DNA of 35,033 nucleotides, taken from Chitinophagaceae bacterium T5-Br10_B2g13. GTDB lineage: Bacteria > Bacteroidota > Rhodothermia > Balneolales > Balneolaceae. The position numbers and the translations under genes were made by a program. Positions 1 to 11,244 of this stretch are shown here, in pieces. The notes beneath the pieces are model-generated. The model was not told where the DNA came from. It saw only the letters and a list, made by a program, of their open reading frames with translations, and searched no databases. Position 1 is the first letter of the stretch; every line of letters starts with the position of its first letter. Location of the stretch: the NCBI GenBank assembly GCA_001564065.1, contig LKNA01000030.1:1-35033 (forward strand), in the 5' to 3' direction.

Positions 1-167
1 ATGATGTTATATTGTTGTTATTGCTTAACTTAATATAACACTATACCGTGACTTATCCGACACTTTTATTCAGTACTTACAGCGATTTATCTTCATTATT
101 TTCCCTGATTAAGAATCGAACTCAGGTATATAGGGTTTTAAGCCAACCGACTAAACCTGTGTAAAAC

Positions 168-194
168 AAAAAAAGGGACAGTTTTCACTGCCCC
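168..194 (-). terminator. Rho-independent terminator of eno
   Basis: Read on the minus strand, an 8-bp stem (GGGGCAGT pairing with ACTGTCCC, one G-U) with a GAAA loop is followed by seven T. It starts 27 bases past the eno stop codon, as expected for the end of that transcript. Confidence 0.85.
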
Positions 195-221
195 TTTCTT
201 AATAGATTGTGTGTTTAAATG

Positions 222-1523
<1,302 letters not shown>

Positions 1524-1579
1524 TTAGTTTATATGTATGTTTAAGTTAATGCTAAATCTATTCATCTAGAAATATAACG

Positions 1580-2266
1580 ATGAAACCAATACTGCTGTTC
1601 GATATAGACGGAACTCTGCTTCATGTTAAAAAAAATTTCCTCCATGAAATTATACATCAAATATTAACGGAGTTTAAACTCAGCAATGTTTCGCTAAAAA
1701 ATCGCTCTTTTGCCGGGCGCACCGACAGAGATATTTTTTCTGAACTGATTAAGGAGTATTCTCATGTTCGGGATCTGTACCACTCTGTATCGTCACGATA
1801 TATCAATTTGATGACCGATAATCTCTCGGATGATGATGTAGATATGATTGACGGGGTACCTGAAGTGATCGATTATGCCCGTCAGCAAAATTTAGCTATA
1901 GGCTTATGCACCGGTAACTTTAGAGAAGTAGCCTACGCAAAAGTTGGGGCTATTGGATTACAGAACACATTTCAATTTGGTGGATTCGGGTGTGATCATC
2001 ACGACAGAAATCACCTTCCCGGCTTGGCAAGTGAAGAGTTTAAAGAGAAATTCAAACAGCCGGCAAAATCTGAGCAGTTTATCGTGATTGGCGATACCCC
2101 GAATGACATTCGGTGTGCGCATCATTTCGGGGCAAAAGCGGTTGCAGTTACTACAGGAGGTTTTAAACAGAATCAGCTCAGGGACCAGAATCCGGATTTG
2201 ATATTAGACTCTATGAGTTCCCCGGAAAAGTGGCTGCCTAAACTTACCAGAGCCAGCCAAACGTAA
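1580..2266 (+). CDS. HAD-superfamily phosphatase (phosphoglycolate phosphatase-like)
   Basis: A 228-residue soluble haloacid-dehalogenase hydrolase. Motif I is FDIDGTLL with nucleophile Asp8 and acid/base Asp10. Motif II is the Thr in LCTGN. The acidic motif IV is GDTPND with Asp172 and Asp176. The inserted helical cap between motifs I and II is of the C1 type seen in phosphoglycolate phosphatases and beta-phosphoglucomutases. The substrate cannot be read from sequence; small phosphate esters such as phosphoglycolate are likely. The last 23 bases overlap the end of the convergent gene on the other strand. The ATG is preceded by an A-rich stretch without a clear ribosome binding site. Confidence 0.85.
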   Translation: MKPILLFDIDGTLLHVKKNFLHEIIHQILTEFKLSNVSLKNRSFAGRTDRDIFSELIKEYSHVRDLYHSVSSRYINLMTDNLSDDDVDMIDGVPEVIDYARQQNLAIGLCTGNFREVAYAKVGAIGLQNTFQFGGFGCDHHDRNHLPGLASEEFKEKFKQPAKSEQFIVIGDTPNDIRCAHHFGAKAVAVTTGGFKQNQLRDQNPDLILDSMSSPEKWLPKLTRASQT

Positions 2267-3116
2267 ATGTAATCTGGGGAGTGCCAAAAAATTTCTGTGG
2301 CTCAAAGAAATCCTCCAATACCAGCTGACCATTTTCCCACACATACGGGCTTTGGTTTGGACTGGTTTGCTGGCGAATTACAGGTTGTTTCGGTTGCATC
2401 ATCTGGATGCCGTCTGTGAAGTAGTAGAAATAGTATCCAAATTCGATGCTGCTCAATCTGGAAAAATTACTCCCGATATCTACACCAAGTTTTATCTCAC
2501 CGGTGGTGCCCCAATGCCAGTCGCCATCTCCCATTCCCGAAAAAATGTCATTTACACGCTCAGGTTGCGCAAACCGGATCAGTAAATCACCGTTATCTTC
2601 GATTAGCTCATACTCATTTCCGGTTTCACGGTAACCGTTGTTGTTGCGATCATCAAAATATGGATATGTGAATGCAGCGACAGGACCTGCTGAAGCGCTA
2701 ATAAAAAACCGGTAGTTCTCCTGGACCACATTTGGGAAAAGCCTCTGTCGAAAACCGGCCATCATAGGAAAAGCAAATCCTCTCTGAAATTTATTAGGCA
2801 CAATCTGCTGACCAAAGAAAAAGTCGGTAAAAGTCTGTTCACTTTCATCCCTCAAACCTGTTATGCCTAAGGAAAACATAATTTCAGATTGGGAGGCTAC
2901 TACTCTTCGATACTCTCCCCCCACGCCAAAACCAAAATTGTTCATATAAATATTAATACCGAACCCTGATCCATATTCATCAGTGAGAGCCATTACGTCT
3001 CTTTGCGTTTGAATGATATCCGGCTCTACAATTTGAGCATGTGCATCATTTAAGAAATAGAAAGAGATTAAAAATGTAATTAAGCCGACTTGTAGCAGTT
3101 GTATTGTTCTTTTCAT
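2244..3116 (-). CDS. Secreted outer-membrane beta-barrel-like protein, function unknown
   Basis: A 290-residue protein with a clear signal peptide: basic MKR start, hydrophobic stretch at about residues 8-24, and a cleavage site after AHA (residues 25-27). The mature part is rich in aromatic residues and glycine with alternating strands (IYMNNFGFGVGGEYRRV, ITFTFGWLW). It ends in an aromatic residue (Trp-Leu-Trp), as outer-membrane barrels do. I do not recognise a named family. It stands alone, convergent with the HAD phosphatase gene; the two coding regions overlap by 23 bases at their 3' ends and no terminator lies between them. Confidence 0.7.
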   Translation of the reverse strand: MKRTIQLLQVGLITFLISFYFLNDAHAQIVEPDIIQTQRDVMALTDEYGSGFGINIYMNNFGFGVGGEYRRVVASQSEIMFSLGITGLRDESEQTFTDFFFGQQIVPNKFQRGFAFPMMAGFRQRLFPNVVQENYRFFISASAGPVAAFTYPYFDDRNNNGYRETGNEYELIEDNGDLLIRFAQPERVNDIFSGMGDGDWHWGTTGEIKLGVDIGSNFSRLSSIEFGYYFYYFTDGIQMMQPKQPVIRQQTSPNQSPYVWENGQLVLEDFFEPQKFFGTPQITFTFGWLW

Positions 3117-3315
3117 ATTCGTAGATAGTTCTGAATAACTTAGTCTCTTAACGCATTAATCGTTAAATCCATTGCATCTAACAGTAGATTAAGGTCAATA
3201 ATTTTATTGAAAGATGCTTCTTTTGTAAAACGGTATTTGATTATTGTTGTATTTAGGCTTTTATTCAGGCAGAAATTTCTCTTTTTCATACTTCAATTCA
3301 ACCCTTAAGGTGATT

Positions 3316-3708
3316 ATGAGTACAGTCACAAAATATTTGGCTTATGGGCCAAACAAGACGCTTCGAAGAATTCCTTCTAAACTGTTTGAAGCTTTAGAAC
3401 CGAAGTTTCTATATAACTATAAATCTCCAGCAAACAACGACGAGATATTTGTTGCCGTTTACGAGCAGTATGAAAAGCAGATTAACGCAACAATTACCTT
3501 AACCGCTATCCTTGAGTGCAACGATGACCATACACGGATTGAGCTCAAAAAATCTGGCGGCAGAATGGGTTTTCGTGGTAGCTCTCTTTCTGAAGAGAGA
3601 AGCATCGAATCTGATGTTATAGATTTTATCATGGACTTTTCGAAACGTTTTGGTCTATCATTGCAAGAAGAAGTTGCTTCACCGGCTTCCGAAGAAGAGG
3701 AAGATTAA
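3316..3708 (+). CDS. Conserved-looking small cytosolic protein, family not recognised
   Basis: The product is 130 residues from the ATG at 3316, which has an AAGG five bases upstream. The frame also runs up to a TTG at 3244, giving 24 extra residues that look unlike a protein start, so the shorter form is chosen. No signal peptide or membrane segment is visible. The middle is beta-rich (IFVAVYEQYEKQINATITLTAILE), then a Gly/Arg patch (SGGRMGFRGSS) and an amphipathic helix, with an acidic tail ending EEEED. It could be a small fold of the DUF3276/DUF6054 sort, but I cannot assign it. It lies 6 bases before prmC, so the two are probably co-transcribed. Confidence 0.7.
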   Translation: MSTVTKYLAYGPNKTLRRIPSKLFEALEPKFLYNYKSPANNDEIFVAVYEQYEKQINATITLTAILECNDDHTRIELKKSGGRMGFRGSSLSEERSIESDVIDFIMDFSKRFGLSLQEEVASPASEEEED

Positions 3709-3714
3709 TATTCA

Positions 3715-4584
3715 ATGAGCAGCAATTCTGAAAAAGTGTGGACGGTCTTGTCCATGCTTGAGTGGGCTACAGATTATTTTGAAGAGAAGCGTGTTCATAA
3801 TCCCAGGCTCAGTATAGAATGGCTGCTGTCCCACGTGCTCGATATTAATCGATTGGATCTCTACCTCAAATTCGATCGTCCTCTCTCATCCTCTGAACTC
3901 GACCGGCTTCGTCCGCTGGTAAAGAGAAGAGGGATGCATGAACCGCTTCAGCATCTTACCGGCTCCACTGATTTTCTGGACTGCACCATCCATGTAAGTA
4001 AAGATGTACTCATTCCAAGGCCGGAAACTGAACAGCTGGTTGAACTGATACTCAATCAACATTCCGATTCTGAATCGCTTAACCTTTTAGATATAGGCAG
4101 CGGCAGCGGCTGTATCCCGATCGCGATCAAAAAATCACGTCCCAGCTGGAGCTGCACCGGAGTCGACATCTCGCCCGAAGCACTGAAGATCTCCTCAAAA
4201 AACGCAGAGTTTAACGATGTTAATGTCAACTTTTTGAAGGCTGACATAAACGATCTAAATGATCCAGAAGGGATTTCAACTCAGAATTGGGATATTATTG
4301 TTTCAAACCCACCATACATAACACATCCCGAAAAAAGTGAGATGGATCCACAGGTTGTAAACTTTGAACCTGAACTCGCACTTTTTCATAACGACCCCTT
4401 GACCCTCTACCGTAAGATATGTGAATTCGCCGCGCACTCAGACGCTAAACTATTTCTGGAGTGCAATGACAAATTTGCTGATGAGATTAAAGACCTCGCA
4501 GGTTCATTTTATCATCGTTCAGAGCTCCTGAAAGACTATGATGGTAACGACCGATTTGTAATTGCTCAAAATCCCCATAATTAG
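3715..4584 (+). CDS. prmC: Peptide chain release factor N5-glutamine methyltransferase
   Basis: PrmC (HemK) methylates the glutamine of the GGQ motif of release factors RF1 and RF2, using S-adenosylmethionine. The 289-residue length is typical. The N-terminal helical domain (about 1-85) docks the release factor and includes the family segment HEPLQHLTG. The SAM-binding motif I is LLDIGSGSGCIPIAI (about residue 124 onward). The diagnostic catalytic NPPY is at residues 198-201 in a VSNPPYI context. The upstream unknown gene is 6 bases away. Downstream comes the DnaA-box region and dnaA. Confidence 0.95.
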   Translation: MSSNSEKVWTVLSMLEWATDYFEEKRVHNPRLSIEWLLSHVLDINRLDLYLKFDRPLSSSELDRLRPLVKRRGMHEPLQHLTGSTDFLDCTIHVSKDVLIPRPETEQLVELILNQHSDSESLNLLDIGSGSGCIPIAIKKSRPSWSCTGVDISPEALKISSKNAEFNDVNVNFLKADINDLNDPEGISTQNWDIIVSNPPYITHPEKSEMDPQVVNFEPELALFHNDPLTLYRKICEFAAHSDAKLFLECNDKFADEIKDLAGSFYHRSELLKDYDGNDRFVIAQNPHN

Positions 4585-4654
4585 CGCTGCAACAACCACT
4601 TTTTCGCTTTCTTTAAATAGTTTCCACCGGAGGCCACTCATACATCACACACAA

Positions 4655-4663
4655 TGTGGATAA
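4655..4663 (-). promoter_or_regulatory. DnaA box 1
   Basis: Perfect consensus DnaA box TTATCCACA on the minus strand, the first of three identical copies upstream of dnaA. Confidence 0.8.
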
Positions 4664-4816
4664 CTTGTGGAAAAGTTTTTATTCCCGTCAGCTCAAAGTT
4701 TCCCTTAGACTAAATTAGCGTTATCGAATTGTTAAGCGGTGTCAAGCCAAATTTGGTAATTTGTTAAAATAAAATTCAATTTATTGCGCACCATGTATTT
4801 ATGGTATTTATAAAAA

Positions 4817-4825
4817 TGTGGATAA
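4817..4825 (-). promoter_or_regulatory. DnaA box 2
   Basis: Perfect consensus TTATCCACA on the minus strand, directly after the AT-rich stretch that could be the unwinding element. Confidence 0.8.
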
Positions 4826-4913
4826 CTTTGGGAAAACCACGTAAGATTTTTTTGATTTCAGCGGAATAAATTCACATTTTCTTTTCAGCTATTACGGCAG
4901 TCCTTTCAAACTG

Positions 4914-4922
4914 TGTGGATAA
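4914..4922 (-). promoter_or_regulatory. DnaA box 3
   Basis: Perfect consensus TTATCCACA on the minus strand, about 48 bases before the chosen dnaA start. It is close enough to control dnaA transcription. Confidence 0.8.
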
Positions 4923-4969
4923 CTGCTCAATATTTTTAAAACTACGAAAACCCCGGGAGGTTGTTAACG

Positions 4970-6415
4970 TTGAATACGCTTACCGCAGAAAATGCATGGA
5001 GTGAATGTTTAGAGATTATTCAGGATAATATCAGTTATCAGAAATACAAATCTTGGTTTGAACCCATCAAACCTATAAAGCTCGAAAACGATACTCTTAC
5101 AATTCAAGTGCCCAGTCAATTTTGGTATGAATGGCTGGAAGAGCACTACTATAATATGCTGCGGTCTACCATTGCCAAGGTATTAGGTAATGAAGGCAAA
5201 CTGGAATATTCAGTGCTGGTTGAAAAATCTGACCGTATGGAAGACAACCGATCCGTCAGGTTACCACAGCGCCCGAGCCCGCCAAACAGTCAGCAGCAAG
5301 TCAATACATTTTCTGATTATCACCCCGGCAAAATTGAAAATCCATTTGTTATACCGGGAATCAAAAAGGCCAACATTGAATCGAATCTAAATAACAATTA
5401 CGTTTTTGAGCGATACATTGAGGGAGACTGCAACAGACTCGCGAGATCTGCAGCTATGGCTATTTCAGAAAATCCGGGTAAAAACTCTTTTAATCCGCTG
5501 TTTGTTTATGGCGGAACGGGTTTAGGTAAAACACACCTCATCCAGAGTATCGGAAATAAAATTAAGCAAGACTTCGGGGATGAGTTTGCCGTGATGTATG
5601 TTTCATCAGAAACGTTCACAAACGAATTTGTACAGGCGATTCGAAATAACAGGGCGAGTGAATTCACCACATTTTATAGAAACATCGATGTATTGATTGT
5701 TGACGATATTCAATTTTTTAGCGGCAAAGAGAAAACACAGGAAGAGTTTTTCCACATTTTTAATGCGCTCCATCAGGATGGAAAACAGATTATTTTAAGC
5801 AGTGACCGTGCTCCAAAGGATATTCCCGATATTGAAGACCGCCTGATTTCCCGTTTCAGCTGGGGTTTAAGCGCAGATCTCCAAATACCGGAATATGAAA
5901 CCCGTTTTGCAATCCTTGAACGCAAAGCTAACGACAATGGCATTACGCTCGATCCGAATATTCTTGAGTTTATCGCCCACAATTTTAAATCCAATGTGCG
6001 CGATCTGGAAGGTGCTATTATAAAACTGCTGGCCACGGCTTCGCTAAAAAATGTAGACGAGATCGATCTTACTTTGGCAAAAAATGTGCTAAAGGATATG
6101 GTAAAAAGCTCGCACACTCAGATATCTATCGAGTCGATCCAGAACTATGTGTGTGAACATTTTGGGATCGACACAAATAAAGTTCGTGAGAAAACCCGTA
6201 AACAGGAAATTGTTGAGGCGCGACAAATCGCCATGTTCCTATCCAAAAAATACACGAAATCGAGCCTTAAAACGATCGGATTACAGTTTGGCGGGCGTGA
6301 CCATTCAACGGTTATCCACGCGATCTCTACGGTGGAAGAGCGGCTCTCAACAAGCCCGAAGCATAAGCGCATCCTCAGTGAACTGGAACAGAAAATAGAA
6401 GTAGCCAGTCTCTGA
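4970..6415 (+). CDS. dnaA: Chromosomal replication initiator protein DnaA
   Basis: AAA+ ATPase that binds DnaA boxes and opens the origin. The 481-residue product has domain I (about 1-85, AWSECLEIIQDNIS), a short linker, domain III with Walker A GGTGLGKT at residues 181-188 and Walker B VLIVDDIQFF, sensor regions (EDRLISRFSWG), and domain IV with the DNA-binding signature GGRDHSTVIHA from residue 441. A TTG start at 4970 is chosen because GGGAGG at 4955-4960 lies 9 bases upstream. The earlier in-frame TTG at 4961 directly abuts that site and would be badly spaced. No ATG is available near the N-terminus. It heads a plus-strand run with folB, folK and a nucleoside kinase. Confidence 0.97.
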   Translation: MNTLTAENAWSECLEIIQDNISYQKYKSWFEPIKPIKLENDTLTIQVPSQFWYEWLEEHYYNMLRSTIAKVLGNEGKLEYSVLVEKSDRMEDNRSVRLPQRPSPPNSQQQVNTFSDYHPGKIENPFVIPGIKKANIESNLNNNYVFERYIEGDCNRLARSAAMAISENPGKNSFNPLFVYGGTGLGKTHLIQSIGNKIKQDFGDEFAVMYVSSETFTNEFVQAIRNNRASEFTTFYRNIDVLIVDDIQFFSGKEKTQEEFFHIFNALHQDGKQIILSSDRAPKDIPDIEDRLISRFSWGLSADLQIPEYETRFAILERKANDNGITLDPNILEFIAHNFKSNVRDLEGAIIKLLATASLKNVDEIDLTLAKNVLKDMVKSSHTQISIESIQNYVCEHFGIDTNKVREKTRKQEIVEARQIAMFLSKKYTKSSLKTIGLQFGGRDHSTVIHAISTVEERLSTSPKHKRILSELEQKIEVASL

Positions 6416-6470
6416 CACGGAATTATTTATTGACCTGACAAATCTGTCTTACTACGCACTCTACTGATTT

Positions 6471-6851
6471 ATGCAAAACAATTCAGACGCCCCCGATGTC
6501 ATCACCATTAAATCCATTCAGTTTCATGGAAAGCACGGGCATGCTGAGATTGAGAGAGTTGAGGGGAACCGGTTTGAGGTAGATGTTACCGCTAAAGGTT
6601 TCTTTAAAGACTCAATCAAGAACGAAGAGTTAGACAAAACATTCGACTATTCACTTGCTGAAAAAGTTGCAGCAAAAGTAATTCATGGCCCTTCAAAAAA
6701 ACTGATTGAGACTCTCTGCCATCAAATCGGGGAAGAGCTATTCAAAACTGCCGAGTTCGTTAACGAGTTGAGTGTTACCGTTAGAAAATTAAATCCACCG
6801 GTAGCTACGCCCGCCGAGTATGCCCAAATAACCATGTCATGGAAACGGTAA
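6471..6851 (+). CDS. folB: Dihydroneopterin aldolase
   Basis: FolB converts 7,8-dihydroneopterin to 6-hydroxymethyl-dihydropterin and glycolaldehyde in folate synthesis. At 126 residues it matches the small tunnel-fold family. Visible marks are the N-terminal IQFHGKHGHAEIERVEGNRFEVDV strand-turn with the pterin-site region, the FDYSLAEKVA helix, the LIETLCHQIGEEL helix with the binding Glu, and the RKLNPPV motif near the C-terminus. It overlaps folK by 13 bases, so the next enzyme of the pathway is translated directly after it. Confidence 0.92.
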   Translation: MQNNSDAPDVITIKSIQFHGKHGHAEIERVEGNRFEVDVTAKGFFKDSIKNEELDKTFDYSLAEKVAAKVIHGPSKKLIETLCHQIGEELFKTAEFVNELSVTVRKLNPPVATPAEYAQITMSWKR

Positions 6852-7324
6852 TCGTAGCAATAGGTGCAAACCTTGGAGATCGGCTTAAAAGTTTCAAGTC
6901 AGCATCCAGGTTTTTACAAAACCTTTCTGTTGAGCCGATTGTAAAATCATCTATCTGGGAATCGGAACCGGTAGGACCTGCCAGATACACCTTCTTCAAC
7001 GGAGCAGCAAAAATAACCACCGGTGTACCCCCCGTTGAACTTTTGAATAAACTAAAATCGTTTGAAAAAGAAGCCGGGCGTACGCGCACAGAGCGGTGGG
7101 GGCCAAGAGTACTGGATCTGGACATCATTCGGTATGGAAACTTGGTGATTGATGAGGATACCCTTATCATTCCACATCCGGAATATCAAAAGCGCCTGTT
7201 TGTGCTTAAACCTATGTTGGAAATAGACCCGGATTGGGTGGATATTTCAACCGGAACACCTATTCAACAGCTGGTAGAAGGAGCCCCGCGCATGGAGATT
7301 GAAAAAACGGATAAAAGCTGGTAA
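6839..7324 (+). CDS. folK: 6-hydroxymethyl-7,8-dihydropterin pyrophosphokinase
   Basis: HPPK transfers pyrophosphate from ATP to 6-hydroxymethyl-dihydropterin, the product of the overlapping folB gene. The 161-residue length is typical. It begins with the family sequence IVAIGANLGDR, has SSIWESEPVG (residues about 38-47), FFNGAAKITT, and the signature RWGPRVLDLDIIRYG with the two Mg2+-binding aspartates, followed by IPHPEYQKRLFVLKPM. The 13-base overlap with folB indicates translational coupling. Confidence 0.95.
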   Translation: METVIVAIGANLGDRLKSFKSASRFLQNLSVEPIVKSSIWESEPVGPARYTFFNGAAKITTGVPPVELLNKLKSFEKEAGRTRTERWGPRVLDLDIIRYGNLVIDEDTLIIPHPEYQKRLFVLKPMLEIDPDWVDISTGTPIQQLVEGAPRMEIEKTDKSW

Positions 7325-7350
7325 TTACGACAAGGATTTAGCAAACAAAA

Positions 7351-7995
7351 ATGCCCAATCAATTTGATTTTATCGCCATTGAAGGCGTTATAGGAGCCGG
7401 AAAAACGTCGCTGGCAAAACTTATTGCAGAAAGCAGCAGCTCCCGTTTGGTTCTCGAAGAGTTTGAAGAGAACCCATTTCTTCCGCGGTTTTACGAAAAT
7501 CGTGAACGCTTCGCTTTTCAAACTCAGCTATCATTTCTTGCCAGCCGATTTAAACAGCAACAGAGAATGCTAAACCGCGATCTTTTTGACGGCGGCATTG
7601 TATCTGATTACATGTTTGAAAAAGACCGTATTTTTGCACGGCTGAATCTGGGTGAGGACGAAATGAACCTGTACGACAACATATACAATATTATGACCGG
7701 GATTTCTGCCAAGCCCGATCTTGTTATATACCTGCAAAGCAACGTAAACAGGTTGATGAACAATATTGAACAGCGCGGACGAGATTATGAAAAACACATC
7801 ACACCCGATTATCTTCAGGAGCTGAGTGACGCGTATAATCAATTTTTTTACCACTACAATAAGGCCCCTTTGATGATTATTAACGCTTCAGAAATCGATT
7901 TTGTTAATAATCCAAATCACTTGTCGTATATTAAAGAACAGATTTTCAATCAACCGATTCGAAGCAATACACACATTCATATTATACCCGATTAA
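7351..7995 (+). CDS. Deoxynucleoside kinase (deoxyadenosine/deoxyguanosine kinase type)
   Basis: A 214-residue P-loop kinase of the dNK/dGK family that phosphorylates deoxynucleosides for salvage. The P-loop GVIGAGKTS lies at about residues 12-20. EEFEENPFLPRFY supplies the acidic base (EE) and substrate contacts. SDYMFEKDRIFARLNL is the family form of the DR(E/S) motif, and the C-terminal RGRDYEKHI has the lid arginines. The exact nucleoside preference cannot be read from sequence. It follows folK by 26 bases and precedes the small membrane protein by 3 bases, so it belongs to the same plus-strand run. Confidence 0.88.
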   Translation: MPNQFDFIAIEGVIGAGKTSLAKLIAESSSSRLVLEEFEENPFLPRFYENRERFAFQTQLSFLASRFKQQQRMLNRDLFDGGIVSDYMFEKDRIFARLNLGEDEMNLYDNIYNIMTGISAKPDLVIYLQSNVNRLMNNIEQRGRDYEKHITPDYLQELSDAYNQFFYHYNKAPLMIINASEIDFVNNPNHLSYIKEQIFNQPIRSNTHIHIIPD

Positions 7996-7998
7996 TTA

Positions 7999-8211
7999 AT
8001 GATCCGCTGGTTACTTATAGCCCTTTTTATCTATTTGGTTTATAGATTGATCATGGGGCCAAAATCAAAACAGAAAAGAAAGACAACGTCGCCTTTTGAT
8101 CAATTTCAACGAGGTCCCTCTAGTCGAAAAAAAGGGCCCAACCTGGATCAAATTGAAGACGCAGAATTTGAAGATATAACCGATAAAGAGAAAAAGACTG
8201 ACAATTCATGA
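7999..8211 (+). CDS. Small single-pass membrane protein
   Basis: A 70-residue protein with one N-terminal membrane segment (about residues 3-19, WLLIALFIYLVYRLIMG). A basic stretch (KSKQKRKT) and a charged, disordered-looking cytosolic tail ending in an acidic region (DAEFEDITDKE) follow. It resembles the short DUF4834-type proteins of Bacteroidota, but I do not recognise it firmly. It sits 3 bases after the deoxynucleoside kinase, and its stop codon overlaps the next start (ATGA at 8208-8211), so it is probably translated from the same message. Confidence 0.75.
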   Translation: MIRWLLIALFIYLVYRLIMGPKSKQKRKTTSPFDQFQRGPSSRKKGPNLDQIEDAEFEDITDKEKKTDNS

Positions 8212-8753
8212 GTTTTGAAGAAAAACATAAACAAGGATACGAGCTTTTACACGAAAGAGATCTTGACAAAAGCCTTGATACTGCAAGGCAATTACAGAGA
8301 ATGAATCCGGATGCTCCGGAGGGATATACGCTTGAGGGTGAAGTGATGCAAAAGCTCAATCAATGGGATTCGAGCATTAAGTCTTTAACCGATGCCATTG
8401 AAAGAGATGATGACAATGGAAGGCTTTATAACCTGAGGGGATACTCGTACCTCAACAATGACGATGTTGAAAATGCACGGGAAGATTTTGAAAAGGCCAT
8501 CGACCTGGATAACCTGCCTGCAGCACACAGAAACATGGTTCTTTACAAAGTTATGGCCGGCAAAGGAAATGAAGCCATCACCTACTTATTGGACAGAATA
8601 CGAACGGAGCCGCGTGATGTAGAAAACTGGATTTTGATGGGCGACTTGATGAAAAAAGGCGGTCATGATGAAAAAGCAAAAACATACTATCAGCAGGCAT
8701 TGAAAATGGATCCTGAAAATGAGTATGTAAAAAATCTGCTGGAAGAAGAGTAG
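8208..8753 (+). CDS. Tetratricopeptide-repeat protein
   Basis: A 181-residue protein composed of helix-turn-helix TPR units. Good examples are DNGRLYNLRGYSYLNNDDVENAREDFEKAIDLD and the last unit ENWILMGDLMKKGGHDEKAKTYYQQALKMDPEN, with the Gly, Tyr/Ala and Pro positions of the consensus. There are about four to five repeats. It has no signal peptide, so a cytosolic scaffold role is likely; no enzyme domain is seen. The start overlaps the end of the small membrane protein gene by four bases, so the two may act together at the membrane (inference). Confidence 0.85.
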   Translation: MSFEEKHKQGYELLHERDLDKSLDTARQLQRMNPDAPEGYTLEGEVMQKLNQWDSSIKSLTDAIERDDDNGRLYNLRGYSYLNNDDVENAREDFEKAIDLDNLPAAHRNMVLYKVMAGKGNEAITYLLDRIRTEPRDVENWILMGDLMKKGGHDEKAKTYYQQALKMDPENEYVKNLLEEE

Positions 8754-8817
8754 ATCTTCCTGCTGCCACATTTCAATTAGAGTAAAGATGTGGTAATTCT
8801 TCGAATTAAATAACTAA

Positions 8818-11064
<2,247 letters not shown>

Positions 11065-11090
11065 GGTTCAATAAAGATTCTATTAGCTAA

Positions 11091-11125
11091 AGCCCGATTC
11101 GTTTTTAAACGGTTCGGGCTTTTTT
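11091..11125 (+). terminator. Rho-independent terminator of icd
   Basis: AGCCCGA pairs with TCGGGCT, with an inner CGTTT/AAACG stem and a small internal mismatch, then a run of six T. It lies 26 bases after the icd stop codon. Confidence 0.88.
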
Positions 11126-11182
11126 ATAGCCAATACAATACAAATTGTATTCTGGCATCTCTTTCAACAAAACATCAGACAT

Positions 11183-11219
11183 AAAAAAAGCCGTGACTTG
11201 AATGATCAAATCACGGCTT
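11183..11219 (-). terminator. Rho-independent terminator of secG
   Basis: On the minus strand AAGCCGTGA pairs with TCACGGCTT (9 bp), followed by a T run. It begins 26 bases downstream of secG. Confidence 0.88.
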
Positions 11220-11244
11220 AAATAAAATTCTAAATTAGAGTAGT

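Larger units (their letters stand above)
4585..4969. other. oriC: Candidate oriC / dnaA control region
   Basis: This 385-bp gap between prmC and dnaA has no open reading frame of note. It contains three copies of TGTGGATAA (reverse complement of the DnaA box TTATCCACA) at 4655-4663, 4817-4825 and 4914-4922, all in one orientation, plus a weaker TTGTGGAAAA at about 4665. Between the first and second boxes, 4741-4816 is very AT-rich, with a CCAAATTTGG palindrome (4747-4756) and an ACCAT/ATGGT inverted repeat (4790-4805). This matches the usual build of a bacterial origin next to dnaA, with an unwinding region flanked by boxes. It could instead serve only dnaA autoregulation. Confidence 0.65.

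Noticed and set aside
8766-8808. CCACAT/ATGTGG and AATTC/GAATT inverted repeats before icd
   Set aside because: The arms are short and AT-rich, expected by chance, with no T run or known operator match.
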